Shown here in pieces: positions 1-8,471 of a stretch of DNA of 64,000 bases (position 1 is the stretch's first letter; each line of letters begins with the position of its first letter). The notes beneath the pieces are model-generated. The model ran no database searches. It was not told the DNA's origin and saw only the letters and a list, made by a program, of their open reading frames with translations. Source of the stretch: Kushneria phyllosphaerae (lineage in GTDB: Bacteria > Pseudomonadota > Gammaproteobacteria > Pseudomonadales > Halomonadaceae); the NCBI RefSeq assembly GCF_900312995.1, contig NZ_ONZI01000001.1, forward strand, positions 186,001-250,000, written 5' to 3'. Made by a program: the position numbers and the translations under genes.

Positions 1-330
1 GTCGGGATTGACCGCCATGACGTCATCAATGACCGATTCAACGCTTTTCGTGTTGAAGTAGTTGGTCTGGGGATCGTAATCGGTGGGCGTGGCGATGATG
101 ACATAGGCCGCATCGCGATAGGCCGCTTCCTTGTCCAGAGTGGCAGTGAAATTCAGCGCACGGTTGGCCAGAAAATCCGAGATTTCCACGTCCTCGATGG
201 GCGAGATCCCTTCGTTGAGACGCTCGACCTTCTCGGGCACGATATCGACCGCGACCACTTCATGATGCTGCGCCAGCAGCATGGCGTTGGAAAGGCCCAC
301 ATAGCCTGTGCCTGCAACTGCAATTTTCAC
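1..330 (-). CDS. ugd: UDP-glucose 6-dehydrogenase, N-terminal part (runs off the window)
   Basis: Only the first 110 codons are present; the gene continues leftward beyond base 1. The protein opens with a Rossmann dinucleotide fold (GTGYVG near residue 8), then the AVDI segment and an ATPTDYD motif near residue 80. These are typical of short bacterial UDP-glucose/GDP-mannose dehydrogenases, which oxidise UDP-glucose to UDP-glucuronate for capsule or exopolysaccharide synthesis. The start is GTG at 330, because the base before AAA-ATT is G. An AAAGGA-like ribosome site lies about 10 bases upstream. Function as a Ugd is seen from the N-terminal motifs only. A UDP-N-acetyl-mannosamine dehydrogenase is less likely given the short NAD-binding loop. 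Confidence 0.85.
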   Translation of the reverse strand, partial: MKIAVAGTGYVGLSNAMLLAQHHEVVAVDIVPEKVERLNEGISPIEDVEISDFLANRALNFTATLDKEAAYRDAAYVIIATPTDYDPQTNYFNTKSVESVIDDVMAVNPD

Positions 331-521
331 TTGAACCGTCCTTTCATCAAAAATGTGCTTTACCGGCCGTCACCGGACCCCAAAAACGTCCCAATGACAG
401 CGCCCCTCCAGGGCCGCGGTCGTGACTGTTGCCGACCATCATACGCGACCCGTCACGGGAAGCGCTTGGCACAAACGCTACTTTCATGCGTGCAAGGAAG
501 ACACCGGGCCGGAAAACAACA

Positions 522-541
522 GGCCGGCGCAGACGCCGGCC
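522..541 (-). terminator. Hairpin downstream of dgoD, probable terminator of the dgo operon
   Basis: A perfect 8-bp inverted repeat, GGCCGGCG / CGCCGGCC, with a CAGA loop. It lies 42 bases past the dgoD stop. Read on the minus strand it is followed by a T-rich stretch (TGTTGTTTTCC), as expected for a Rho-independent terminator of the leftward operon. Confidence 0.55.
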
Positions 542-583
542 CCATTGTGGCGCGCTTTCAGGGCATTGTCAGTGCCACCGGCG

Positions 584-1732
584 CTACCACTCGGCAAAGC
601 TCCCATCGGCATGGCGCCAGATGGGATTGCGCCAGCGATGGCCAATCTCGGCGCGCTCGCGCACATAGTCTTCATTGACCTCAACGCCCAGTCCCGGCCC
701 CTGCGGGATTTTGACGTAGCCGTCTTCATAAGCAAACACTTCCGGGTTTTTGACGTAATCCAGCAGATCATTGCCCTGGTTGTAGTGGATACCCAGGCTC
801 TGCTCCTGGATGAAGGCGTTGTAGCAGTTGGCATCAAGCTGCAGATTGGCCGCCAGTGCGATCGGCCCCAGCGGACAGTGCAGCGCAAGCGCCACATCGT
901 AGGCCTCGGCCATGTTGGCGATCTTGCGTGTTTCGGTGATGCCGCCGGAGTGGGACGGGTCGGGCTGGATGATATCCACATAGCCGCCGGCCAGAATCTG
1001 CTTGAAGTCCCAGCGCGAGAAGAGCCGCTCGCCAAGCGCAATCGGGATGTTGGACAGCGGCGCGATCTCCTTCAACGCCTCGGCGTTCTCGCTGAGCACC
1101 GGCTCTTCGACAAACATCAGTCGATAGGGTTCAAGCTCCTTCATCAGCACCCTGGCCATCGGCTTGTGCACGCGACCATGGAAATCCACACCGATGCCGA
1201 AGTTCGGGCCGACCGCATCACGAATCGCCGCCACGTTGGCAATGACCCCATCGACCTTGTCGAAGGTATCGACGAACTGCATCTCTTCACTGGCGTTCAT
1301 CTTGATGGCGGTAAAGCCACCGTCCATGCGCTCTTTCGCCATGCGCGCGGTATCGCCAGGACGGTCACCCCCGATCCAGGAGTAGACGCGAATGCGGTCT
1401 CGCACGGCCCCGCCCAGAAGCTCGTGAACCGGCACGCCCAGCACCTTGCCCTTGATGTCCCAAAGCGCCTGATCGATACCGGCCAGGGCACTCATGTGAA
1501 TGGCACCACCTCGGTAGAAGCCGCCGCGATACATCACCGTCCAGTGATCCTCGATGTGGCGCGGGTCCTTGCCGATCAGATAGTCGGAAAGCTCATCGAC
1601 GGCGGCCGCCACACTGTGGGCGCGGCCTTCGACCACCGGCTCCCCCCAGCCGACAAATCCCTCGTCGGTCTCGATTTTCAGAAAGCACCAGCGCGGCGGT
1701 ACGATGAAGGTTTCCAGTCGGGTAATTTTCAT
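584..1732 (-). CDS. dgoD: D-galactonate dehydratase
   Basis: Enolase-superfamily enzyme (mandelate racemase subgroup) of 382 residues, the same length as E. coli DgoD. It dehydrates D-galactonate to 2-dehydro-3-deoxy-D-galactonate in the cytoplasm. The N-terminal capping domain (about 1-115) is followed by a TIM barrel with the Mg-binding acids visible in GVDFHGR, FVEEPV and LGERLF. The catalytic His lies in the DPSHSGG and LALHCPLGP regions. It is the last gene of a leftward operon behind dgoA and dgoK, so the De Ley-Doudoroff route is complete here. Arabinonate or other acid-sugar dehydratases share the fold, but the operon partners make galactonate the best call. Confidence 0.93.
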   Translation of the reverse strand: MKITRLETFIVPPRWCFLKIETDEGFVGWGEPVVEGRAHSVAAAVDELSDYLIGKDPRHIEDHWTVMYRGGFYRGGAIHMSALAGIDQALWDIKGKVLGVPVHELLGGAVRDRIRVYSWIGGDRPGDTARMAKERMDGGFTAIKMNASEEMQFVDTFDKVDGVIANVAAIRDAVGPNFGIGVDFHGRVHKPMARVLMKELEPYRLMFVEEPVLSENAEALKEIAPLSNIPIALGERLFSRWDFKQILAGGYVDIIQPDPSHSGGITETRKIANMAEAYDVALALHCPLGPIALAANLQLDANCYNAFIQEQSLGIHYNQGNDLLDYVKNPEVFAYEDGYVKIPQGPGLGVEVNEDYVRERAEIGHRWRNPIWRHADGSFAEW

Positions 1733-1806
1733 GGCAGGTCTCGGCAGTTCCTGGTCGGAAATGGATGGAACAAAAGGCGATCAAACAGGGATCGATTGAC
1801 AGCGAC

Positions 1807-2430
1807 TCAGCGCTTGAGTGCCTGCCAGGCATCCGCGAAGGCGCGGGCGTTACGGCCCACATCTTCAGCACTCATGCCGGGCTTGTAGAGCGCCGAGCCG
1901 AGCCCAAAACCGCCGGCGCCGGCATCGACAAATGCCTGCATGTTGTCGGGCGTAATGCCACCGACCGGCAACAGCGCCACCTCGGGCGGCAGCACGGCGC
2001 GCCAGGCCTTGATCACCTTTGGCCCCAGCTGCTCGGCCGGGAACATCTTGAGCACATCGGCACCGGCGTTGAGCGCGGCAAAGGCCTCGGTCGGCGTGGC
2101 CACGCCCGGGGCACTGACAAGGCCGGCTGCTTTCGTGGACTGAATGACGCGCGGGTCACCGTGGGGGGAGACGATCAGCTTGCCGCCGGCGTGCGCCACG
2201 TCACGCACCTGCTGGACACGGGTGACCGTCCCGGCACCGATCAGGCACTTGTCGCCCAGAAGCCGATCCAGCCGCACGATGCTTTCCAGCGGCTCGGGTG
2301 AGTTGAGCGGCACTTCCATGATGCGAAAGCCCGCCTCATAAAGCGCCTGACCGATGGGCTCGATTTCGTGCTGGGTGACACCGCGCAAAATGGCGATCAA
2401 CGGCAGGGTCTGCAGGTACTCATTCAACAT
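1807..2430 (-). CDS. dgoA: 2-dehydro-3-deoxy-6-phosphogalactonate aldolase
   Basis: Class I KDPG/KDPGal aldolase of 207 residues, cleaving 2-dehydro-3-deoxy-6-phosphogalactonate to pyruvate and glyceraldehyde 3-phosphate. The catalytic Glu lies in the IMEVPLNSPEP segment (about residue 39), and the Schiff-base Lys in ADVLKMFPAEQLG (about residue 128). It lies between the kinase and dehydratase genes of the galactonate operon; that context favours DgoA over the glucose-pathway Eda. A gap of 74 bases separates it from dgoD. Confidence 0.93.
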   Translation of the reverse strand: MLNEYLQTLPLIAILRGVTQHEIEPIGQALYEAGFRIMEVPLNSPEPLESIVRLDRLLGDKCLIGAGTVTRVQQVRDVAHAGGKLIVSPHGDPRVIQSTKAAGLVSAPGVATPTEAFAALNAGADVLKMFPAEQLGPKVIKAWRAVLPPEVALLPVGGITPDNMQAFVDAGAGGFGLGSALYKPGMSAEDVGRNARAFADAWQALKR

Positions 2431-2462
2431 GGTCTGCTCCTTGGTGAGCTAAAGCGTCAGGG

Positions 2463-3434
2463 TCATCGGGCGGCGGCAGTCAAACCGGCATGGCGGGCGA
2501 TGGTCATCAAGCCGCTGATGCTGGCGTCATGAATAATCTCGACATCAGGACATTCAAAGTGGGCCAGCGCGCGGGCGTACCTCCGGCACAGGGCGTCATC
2601 GCCGATCAGCGCAAGCCTCAAACGGGACGTATCTCCCAGCGTAGCCGTGGCACTGCGCACCTCCTCGCCGATCAAAAGCCCTGAGAGGTAGGCAAGGCTG
2701 GTCGCGGGCGAGAGTTCATCTGCCAGCACGCGGCTGCGCACGCTGAAAAGCTGCCCCGAAAGTCCGGCACTGCCGGCATCCAGAGCATTTTTGACCCCCT
2801 CATCGAAGGCGTTGAGACTTGCTGTCTCGCTGGCCTCTTCCTGACACTCATGCGCGGGACGCCCCAGAATCGAGTGCTCGCGCAGTACGGCGTAGAGCTC
2901 ACCGGTCATGTGGGTCGTGAAACCGACCAGCCGCTCATCCTCGATCCGCGCCCACTTGCTATGGGTGCCGGGCATGACCAGCAGCGAGTCCTTCGAAAGC
3001 TCGGGATGCCGGGCCATGACGCCGATCAGCTGGGTCTCCTCACCGCGCATTACGTTGGGCAGGGCGCCGGTCTCGGCATCGCTGTGCTGCATGACGCCCG
3101 GCACCAGCGAGAGCCGGTCGATACTGGTATCGATCTCGACCAGCCCACTGGCGATGGCATTGGCATCGGCGGGGGCTGCCACATAGGGCACTTCCTGCCA
3201 GCCGCCGCGGCTGCCGATCATGCCGCAGGCCAGTGCCGGAAGCTCTGGATGCGCCTCGCGCCACGGCCCGACAACGGCCTGATAGGCGCGAGCGAAATCC
3301 CCTTCCGGCGTATGCAGAATGCCCCAGGGCTCGTGACGGTGATCCAGAATCTGCCCCTCCCCGTCGAGCAGCCAGGCACGCAGCGTGGAGGTTCCCCAGT
3401 CGAGAGCAATCAGGCGCGCAGAGGTATCAGTCAT
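2463..3434 (-). CDS. dgoK: 2-dehydro-3-deoxygalactonokinase
   Basis: Phosphorylates 2-dehydro-3-deoxygalactonate at the expense of ATP. The start at 3434 gives 323 residues beginning MTDTSARLIALDWGTS. This places the sugar-kinase phosphate-1 motif (DWGTSTLRAW) at the very N-terminus, as in the family. A longer upstream reading would add 55 residues of unrelated sequence from the regulator gene. The start overlaps the end of the IclR regulator by 8 bases, suggesting translational coupling. A MPGTHSKWA motif near residue 155 is also typical of DgoK. Confidence 0.93.
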   Translation of the reverse strand: MTDTSARLIALDWGTSTLRAWLLDGEGQILDHRHEPWGILHTPEGDFARAYQAVVGPWREAHPELPALACGMIGSRGGWQEVPYVAAPADANAIASGLVEIDTSIDRLSLVPGVMQHSDAETGALPNVMRGEETQLIGVMARHPELSKDSLLVMPGTHSKWARIEDERLVGFTTHMTGELYAVLREHSILGRPAHECQEEASETASLNAFDEGVKNALDAGSAGLSGQLFSVRSRVLADELSPATSLAYLSGLLIGEEVRSATATLGDTSRLRLALIGDDALCRRYARALAHFECPDVEIIHDASISGLMTIARHAGLTAAAR

Positions 3435-4287
3435 GAAAGGCTCCCGCAGATGAAGAAAAGGCAGAATCGGGGTAACGCTCAGGCCGGGCGATCCGTTGCG
3501 ATAGCTGCGCGGCGGCGTCACGCACGCTCGGGCCCAGCTCTGCCAGCCGAGCATCCGACATCCAGGGTGTGGCACTGGCGATGCTGATGGCCGCCACAAT
3601 CATGCCCTGCTCGTCGCGCACCGGCGCCGCCACACAGCGAATGCCCCGCTCATTGTCTTCAAGATCCAGCACCACGCCTGTCTTTTGATAGTCGAGCAGC
3701 CGCGCTCGATACTCGGGCCAGGCCGGAGGCTCCAGCGGTGAAAGTCCTGCCACCGGTGCCTCGCTCTGGTGGCGATGGCGATCACAGGCCAGCGCATGCA
3801 GGCGCTGCCACTGAGCTTCATCAAGGTCGAGCATCAGCGCCCGCCCCACACCGGTCAGGGCCAGCGGCAGCCGAAGCCCGGGGCGCGAGCGCATTTCAAG
3901 CCCGCGTGAGCCCCGGATCTTGTCGAGATAGACCACGTCATCACCTTCCCGAACGCCTAGGTGCACGCTGTCACCGCAGTTTCGGGCCAGGGTCTCGATG
4001 ACCGGGCGGGCCAGCGTGACCAGCGGCATCTGCTCGCGGGCACGAGTACCGAGCGTGGCCAGTTTCAAACCGAGCTGATAGCCCTGCCCGCTCTGGCGCA
4101 GATAGCCGGCATGGACCAGCGCCGAGACCAGCCGATGGGTCGTACTGCGCGTACATTGAATACGCTCGCCGATGGCGGCCAGGCCATGATGCCCTTCAGC
4201 CACAGCGTCCAGCACCGCCAGACCGCGCATCAGGGCCTGAGCGCCGACGGGGCGTTCGGGAAGGGAGGCAGAAAAAGAAGTTGTCAT
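3427..4287 (-). CDS. IclR-family regulator, probable regulator of the galactonate operon
   Basis: A 286-residue protein with an N-terminal winged helix-turn-helix (about 20-80, with TRSTTHRLVSALVHAGYL as recognition region) and a C-terminal IclR effector domain (about 95-270; motif GDSVHLG). It is the first gene of the leftward operon and overlaps dgoK by 8 bases, so a role in controlling dgoKAD is likely but inferred. E. coli uses a GntR-type DgoR, so this is a different regulator class. A strong palindrome 65 bases upstream (4352-4369) is its best candidate operator. Confidence 0.82.
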   Translation of the reverse strand: MTTSFSASLPERPVGAQALMRGLAVLDAVAEGHHGLAAIGERIQCTRSTTHRLVSALVHAGYLRQSGQGYQLGLKLATLGTRAREQMPLVTLARPVIETLARNCGDSVHLGVREGDDVVYLDKIRGSRGLEMRSRPGLRLPLALTGVGRALMLDLDEAQWQRLHALACDRHRHQSEAPVAGLSPLEPPAWPEYRARLLDYQKTGVVLDLEDNERGIRCVAAPVRDEQGMIVAAISIASATPWMSDARLAELGPSVRDAAAQLSQRIARPERYPDSAFSSSAGAFHD

Positions 4288-4351
4288 GACCTCAGTCTAC
4301 GCCTGAAACGGCTCTATCCCAATATGCAGACGTGACTCCCACGTTATGGGA

Positions 4352-4369
4352 TTCGTAACATGCTACGAA
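4352..4369. promoter_or_regulatory. 18-bp palindrome between the IclR gene and mscS, candidate operator
   Basis: TTCGTA-ACATGC-TACGAA: both 6-bp arms match perfectly and the central CATG is itself symmetric. It lies 65 bases upstream of the IclR start and 79 bases upstream of the chosen mscS start. Its position suggests autoregulation of the IclR-dgoKAD operon. Which protein binds is inferred. Confidence 0.55.
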
Positions 4370-4447
4370 GGTCTCGATCCTGTACTAAAGTCAGAAAAGA
4401 CCAAGGTCAGAAAAGCACTCATGTCCGACTGTGACAGGATCCGATCC

Positions 4448-5854
4448 ATGCATGACACCCTGATGATCTGGTTAACGCACCTGCCCCGCTGGACGCTGGC
4501 TCTGGTGGCGATTGCCGCCGCCGTGGTCCTGCATGGCGGGCTCAGGATTGTGCACCTTCGCCTGCGCCGGCTGGAACACGGGCGCTGGCATCTGCTCAAC
4601 GTGGCAGCGCTGGCCGTGCATCCACCGCTGGTGTGTCTGGTGTGGTGCTATGGCGCCATGGTGGCGCTTTACTATCTGGTGCCCACCGTTCTGGGCTGGC
4701 AGCCCACCATCATGACGCTGGCCAACGTGGTGGGCGTATTCCTGGGTTTCTGGCTTTTTGTGCGGGTCTCAAGACGCGTAATCGCCGTAATGGACCGCTG
4801 GTCACAGACACGTCAAGGCTACTTCGAGCGCTTTCTGGCGCCCTTTATGGCCCGGGCCGCCGCGGCGCTTTTCCCGATTTTTCTCCTCTTCTCGCTGTTT
4901 CCGCTGTTTGTGACCTCCGAGCGCTTTAACCTGGTCATTCACAACCTCACCAGCATGCTGCTGATTGGCAGTATCGCCGGCATCCTGGTCCACGGGGTCA
5001 ATATCGGCGAACGCGCGCTCAGAGAGCACTACCGCGTTGACGTGGCCGACAACCTGAACGCGCGCAAGGTGCACACGCAGATTGCCGTACTGCGCAAGAT
5101 CGTCAACTTTCTCATCGTGCTGGTGGCCGTGGCCTCGATGCTGATGCTCTTTGACAAGGTACGCCAGCTCGGCACCAGCATTCTGGCCTCGGCCGGCATC
5201 ATGGGGGTGGTGCTGGGTTTTGCCGCGCAGAAGATCTTTGGCAACCTGCTGGCCGGGGTCCAGATCGCACTCACCCAGCCGATCCAGCTCGATGATGCGG
5301 TGGTGGTCCAGGGCGAGTGGGGCTGGATCGAGGAGCTGACGCTGACTTATGTGGTGGTCAGGCTCTGGGACTGGCGCCGGCTGGTACTGCCGATCACCTG
5401 GTTTCTCGACAACCCTTTCGAGAACTGGACGCGAAGGACCAACGACCTGATCGGCAGTGTGATGCTTTATGCCGACTTCTCGCTGCCGCTGGACGCACTG
5501 CAGGAAGAAGCCACCCGCATTGCGCAGAACTCGCCGCTGTGGAGCGGCGTAGTGTGCAAGGTGCAGCTTCTTGAAATGACCGAGTACAACATGCAGCTGC
5601 GTGTACTGGTCAGCGCCCGCGGTGGTGGCGACACCTTTGATCTGCGCTGCGAAATGCGCGAAGGCCTGATCCGCTTTATCGCCCGGGAATATCCGGACGC
5701 CTTTCCACGCATGCGCGTGATGATGCCGGATCGCAACAGTCTGCATGGCGAGCAGGACGACCGCTCCGCGCCCGAGGAGGCAGCGCTGACCCAGACGCCG
5801 GAAGACGTGCCAAGCGAGGACCGGGCCCCCAATGGCCCTGGCCCCGGTAGCTAG
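4448..5854 (+). CDS. Mechanosensitive ion channel, MscS family
   Basis: Inner-membrane tension-gated channel of 468 residues that releases osmolytes on hypo-osmotic shock, fitting a halophile. Several hydrophobic helices fill the first 250 residues. The pore-lining helix and following beta domain are seen in ASAGIMGVVLGFAAQ (about 225) and QPIQLDDAVVV; then comes the MscS beta domain with WDWRRLVLPI and the C-terminal alpha/beta cage. A charged tail of about 30 residues is disordered. ATG 4448 was chosen over 4346 and 4421: an AGGA sits 8 bases upstream, and the longer reading would run through the operator at 4352. Confidence 0.88.
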   Translation: MHDTLMIWLTHLPRWTLALVAIAAAVVLHGGLRIVHLRLRRLEHGRWHLLNVAALAVHPPLVCLVWCYGAMVALYYLVPTVLGWQPTIMTLANVVGVFLGFWLFVRVSRRVIAVMDRWSQTRQGYFERFLAPFMARAAAALFPIFLLFSLFPLFVTSERFNLVIHNLTSMLLIGSIAGILVHGVNIGERALREHYRVDVADNLNARKVHTQIAVLRKIVNFLIVLVAVASMLMLFDKVRQLGTSILASAGIMGVVLGFAAQKIFGNLLAGVQIALTQPIQLDDAVVVQGEWGWIEELTLTYVVVRLWDWRRLVLPITWFLDNPFENWTRRTNDLIGSVMLYADFSLPLDALQEEATRIAQNSPLWSGVVCKVQLLEMTEYNMQLRVLVSARGGGDTFDLRCEMREGLIRFIAREYPDAFPRMRVMMPDRNSLHGEQDDRSAPEEAALTQTPEDVPSEDRAPNGPGPGS

Positions 5855-5897
5855 TACCAGGGACCGCCCACACCGCGGGCCGGGATGGCGTCGAGTG

Positions 5898-6434
5898 TTA
5901 TTTCCCGGCGCCACCCATCAGTTCGGCCTGAATCACTTCGATCCAGTAGCCATCCGGGTCTTTTACGAAGATGACATTTTTCATTTTGCCGTCATTGGCG
6001 CGCTTGATGAACTCGACGCCCATGTCCTCAAACCACGTCTCGGCGCTTTCCAGATTGGGCACGTTGAAGCAGATATGGCCGTACCCCTGTGGGTCCGAGT
6101 TGCCGTTGTGATAGGCAAACTCTGGATCGTCCTCGGTGCCCCAGTTATGGGTCAGCTCCAGTAGTCCGCGCTGGCTGAAGGTCCAGATCGTGCGCTCATC
6201 CGGGTCTTCCGGCACGCTGTCTTCCGGAGACAGCTGCGTCAGGAAATAGAGCGTGAACTGAAGTTCGGGGAAGTCGAGCTTGCGCAGCAGGCGCATGCCG
6301 AAGACGTGAGTATAAAAATGCAGCGCCTTTTCCGGATCCTTGATGCGCACCATTGAGTGGTTGAGGGTAAAGCCCGCGGCGGCTGTCGGAATTTCCTCCG
6401 CCACACCCGGGGCCTTCTCGGTAAAGGTGGTCAT
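5898..6434 (-). CDS. gloA: Lactoylglutathione lyase (glyoxalase I)
   Basis: VOC-fold enzyme of 178 residues that isomerises the methylglyoxal-glutathione hemithioacetal to S-lactoylglutathione. Metal ligands are visible as His in LNHSMVRI (about 26), Glu in LLELTHNWG (about 92), His in YGHICFNV (about 119) and Glu in GYWIEVIQ (about 165). The length and the extra N-terminal 25 residues match the longer Zn-type GloA of pseudomonads and eukaryotes rather than the 135-residue E. coli type. Monocistronic by spacing. Confidence 0.93.
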   Translation of the reverse strand: MTTFTEKAPGVAEEIPTAAAGFTLNHSMVRIKDPEKALHFYTHVFGMRLLRKLDFPELQFTLYFLTQLSPEDSVPEDPDERTIWTFSQRGLLELTHNWGTEDDPEFAYHNGNSDPQGYGHICFNVPNLESAETWFEDMGVEFIKRANDGKMKNVIFVKDPDGYWIEVIQAELMGGAGK

Positions 6435-6554
6435 GTGCCTCTCCTGTAAAACGTGTGCCTGCCAGTGTCGACCATGCCAGGCTCCCCTGCCACGGGCGAA
6501 CGCATTTTTGGCAAGAGAGCAGGCAATGCTCCCGGTTCAGAAATGGCGCAGTCT

Positions 6555-7013
6555 TTATTGCGTCACGGCGGGCCTGTGCATATCAATGTGGGGAATGCCA
6601 TCGTCATCGTAAGGCTCGCTGACCGCGACAAACCCAAAGGACTCGTAGAAGGCGGTCAGATAGACCTGCGCGCCGATCGTGATGCCCAGGCCCGGATAGA
6701 TCTGCTCGGTGAAACGAATCGCTTCACTCATCAGCGCACGCCCGTATTGATATCCGCGAAAGGCCTCAAGCGTCATCACCCGGCCAATCGAGGGTTCGAC
6801 AAACTTGTCGCCAGGCCCTACAAGGCGGACATAGGCAGCCAGCTGATCATTCACGGCTGCCCTGAGGTGCCAGGCCAGCGGATCAAGGGCATCCACTTCC
6901 TGATAAGCACACTGCTGCTCCACCACGAATACCGTCTCACGCGCTTTCGCGATCTCATAAAACTCGCGCGTGCTGAGCTCATCAAACCTCGACCAGCGAA
7001 ACTCCAGGGACAT
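6555..7013 (-). CDS. elaA: GNAT-family acetyltransferase, ElaA type
   Basis: A 152-residue protein with the ElaA-specific opening (ETVFVVEQQCAYQEVDALD, about 28-46). The GNAT acetyl-CoA binding region GRVMTLEAFRGYQYGRALM lies near residue 78. ElaA proteins are single-domain cytoplasmic N-acetyltransferases whose substrate is not established. It is convergent with nothing and divergent from the GST gene at 7078. No operon partner is evident. Confidence 0.85.
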   Translation of the reverse strand: MSLEFRWSRFDELSTREFYEIAKARETVFVVEQQCAYQEVDALDPLAWHLRAAVNDQLAAYVRLVGPGDKFVEPSIGRVMTLEAFRGYQYGRALMSEAIRFTEQIYPGLGITIGAQVYLTAFYESFGFVAVSEPYDDDGIPHIDMHRPAVTQ

Positions 7014-7077
7014 GCCGGCTTCTCCTGCCTGTCGCGTTGTTTTTCGAGTACCGAGTGTACAAAAAGGAGAAAGCAGA

Positions 7078-7728
7078 ATGCTGAAAATTTATGGGCGAAT
7101 CAGTTCCTACAACGTGCAAAAGGTGCTTTGGCTGGCCGACGAACTCTTGCTTGATTACCAGCACACTCCCGCTGGCGGCGAATATGGAGGACTGGACCGT
7201 CCCGAGTTTCTGGCCATGAACCCAGGCGGGCGTATCCCGGTCATCGTGGACGGCACGACCATCATCTGGGAAACCCATGCCATTCTTCGCTACCTGGCGG
7301 CGCAGTACGGCAACGATAACTTCCAGCGGGAGTCACCCGCGGCACAATCCTTGATCGACCGCTGGGTCGACTGGTCGCTGTCAGAACTGGAACCGGCCTT
7401 TTTCGGCGGCATCTTCTGGGGCTATTACCGAACGCCGGACGCGCAGCGTGATCAGGCCGCCATTTCAAGGGCGCTCAAGCGCTGCGATCAACTTTATCAG
7501 CGACTTGATGATCAGCTACGCCAACAGCCCTGGCTCAGCGGTGAAACGCTGGGGCTTGCCGATATCCCGGCCGGTACGACACTGTATCGTTACTTCGAGA
7601 TGGAAGACATTTCACGTCCCGAACTGCCCAATGTTCGACGCTGGTATCAGCAGCTGCAGGCAAGGGCCGCCTATCAACAACACGTGATGCAGCCCTTTGG
7701 TGAATTGAAGGGCCGGCTGGCCTACTAG
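7078..7728 (+). CDS. Glutathione S-transferase
   Basis: A 216-residue cytosolic GST: an N-terminal thioredoxin fold (1-80) with the glutathione-binding RIPVIVDG and ETHAILRYL motifs, and a C-terminal all-helical domain with GLADIPAGT. ATG 7078 was chosen because an AAGGAGA ribosome site lies just upstream and the family N-terminus (MLKIYGR) starts there. It is followed after 37 bases by a LysE exporter gene. The electrophilic substrate cannot be read from the sequence. Confidence 0.9.
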   Translation: MLKIYGRISSYNVQKVLWLADELLLDYQHTPAGGEYGGLDRPEFLAMNPGGRIPVIVDGTTIIWETHAILRYLAAQYGNDNFQRESPAAQSLIDRWVDWSLSELEPAFFGGIFWGYYRTPDAQRDQAAISRALKRCDQLYQRLDDQLRQQPWLSGETLGLADIPAGTTLYRYFEMEDISRPELPNVRRWYQQLQARAAYQQHVMQPFGELKGRLAY

Positions 7729-7765
7729 AAAAACCGTTTAAACCCTCACTATCAGAGGACATCGC

Positions 7766-8410
7766 ATGCTGGGCATCCATGATCTTGCCATTTTCATGCT
7801 CTCGGGCCTGATCCTGAACATGACGCCGGGGCCGGACTCGCTATTGATCGTGTCGCGAACCGCCACAGGCCGATGGCAGCAGGGCGCGGTGACGGCGCTG
7901 GGCATCAGTACCGGCACGCTGGTGCATGTGCTGGCCTCTGCTCTTGGGCTGTCAGCCATTCTGGCCACCTCTGCGATGGCCTTCACGGTGGTTAAATGGG
8001 TCGGGGCGCTCTATCTGATCTGGCTGGGTCTGTCGGCGCTGCTCAAGCGGCGCCATCAGACCCCGCAGGCACCGGTGACTCGTACCCGCCCTGCTCGTCT
8101 GCGCACCCTGTTTCGCCAGGGCTTTTTGACCAACGTGCTTAACCCCAAGGTGGCGCTTTTTTTCATGGCGTTCATGCCGCAGTTCATTGACCCGACAGCC
8201 CCCTTCAAACCAGTCGCCTTTCTGACGCTGGGGCTGATCTTTGATGTCGTAGGCACTCTGTGGAGTGTCGTCCTGATCACCGCTGTCACGCTGGGCGGAC
8301 AGCGCCTGCGCCCCAGCGCCAGGCTCAAGGCATGGCTTGAGCGCAGCGTCGGGGTTATGTTCGTGGGGCTGGGCATTCGGCTGGCCCTGACGCGCACGCC
8401 TCATGCCTGA
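7766..8410 (+). CDS. LysE/RhtB-family amino-acid exporter
   Basis: A 214-residue inner-membrane protein with about six hydrophobic segments. The family signature LILNMTPGPDSLLIVSRT lies at about 12-29, and GFLTNVLNPKVALFFMAF at about 116-133. Members export amino acids such as threonine, homoserine or leucine; the substrate here is not deducible. It is likely co-transcribed with the preceding GST gene and ends exactly at a strong hairpin. Confidence 0.88.
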   Translation: MLGIHDLAIFMLSGLILNMTPGPDSLLIVSRTATGRWQQGAVTALGISTGTLVHVLASALGLSAILATSAMAFTVVKWVGALYLIWLGLSALLKRRHQTPQAPVTRTRPARLRTLFRQGFLTNVLNPKVALFFMAFMPQFIDPTAPFKPVAFLTLGLIFDVVGTLWSVVLITAVTLGGQRLRPSARLKAWLERSVGVMFVGLGIRLALTRTPHA

Positions 8411-8442
8411 AAACCTCCGGCGCCCGAAGGCGCCGGAGGTTT
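8411..8442. terminator. Bidirectional hairpin terminator between the LysE gene and the M42 peptidase gene
   Basis: A perfect 14-bp stem (AAACCTCCGGCGCC / GGCGCCGGAGGTTT) with a CGAA tetraloop, placed between two convergent genes and starting right after the LysE stop codon. The A/T ends give short T runs in both directions. Confidence 0.85.
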
Positions 8443-8471
8443 CAGCAAGGGCCATGCTTCAGGGATGGCTG

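Noticed and set aside
422-1888. 488-codon open frame on the plus strand opposite dgoD
   Set aside because: It is the antisense shadow of dgoD, with a His/Asp/Arg-rich composition and no family motifs. dgoD itself has full catalytic residues.
4346-4447. Longer N-terminus for the MscS channel
   Set aside because: The added residues are not MscS-like and the stretch contains a strong operator palindrome; ATG 4448 has a proper ribosome site.
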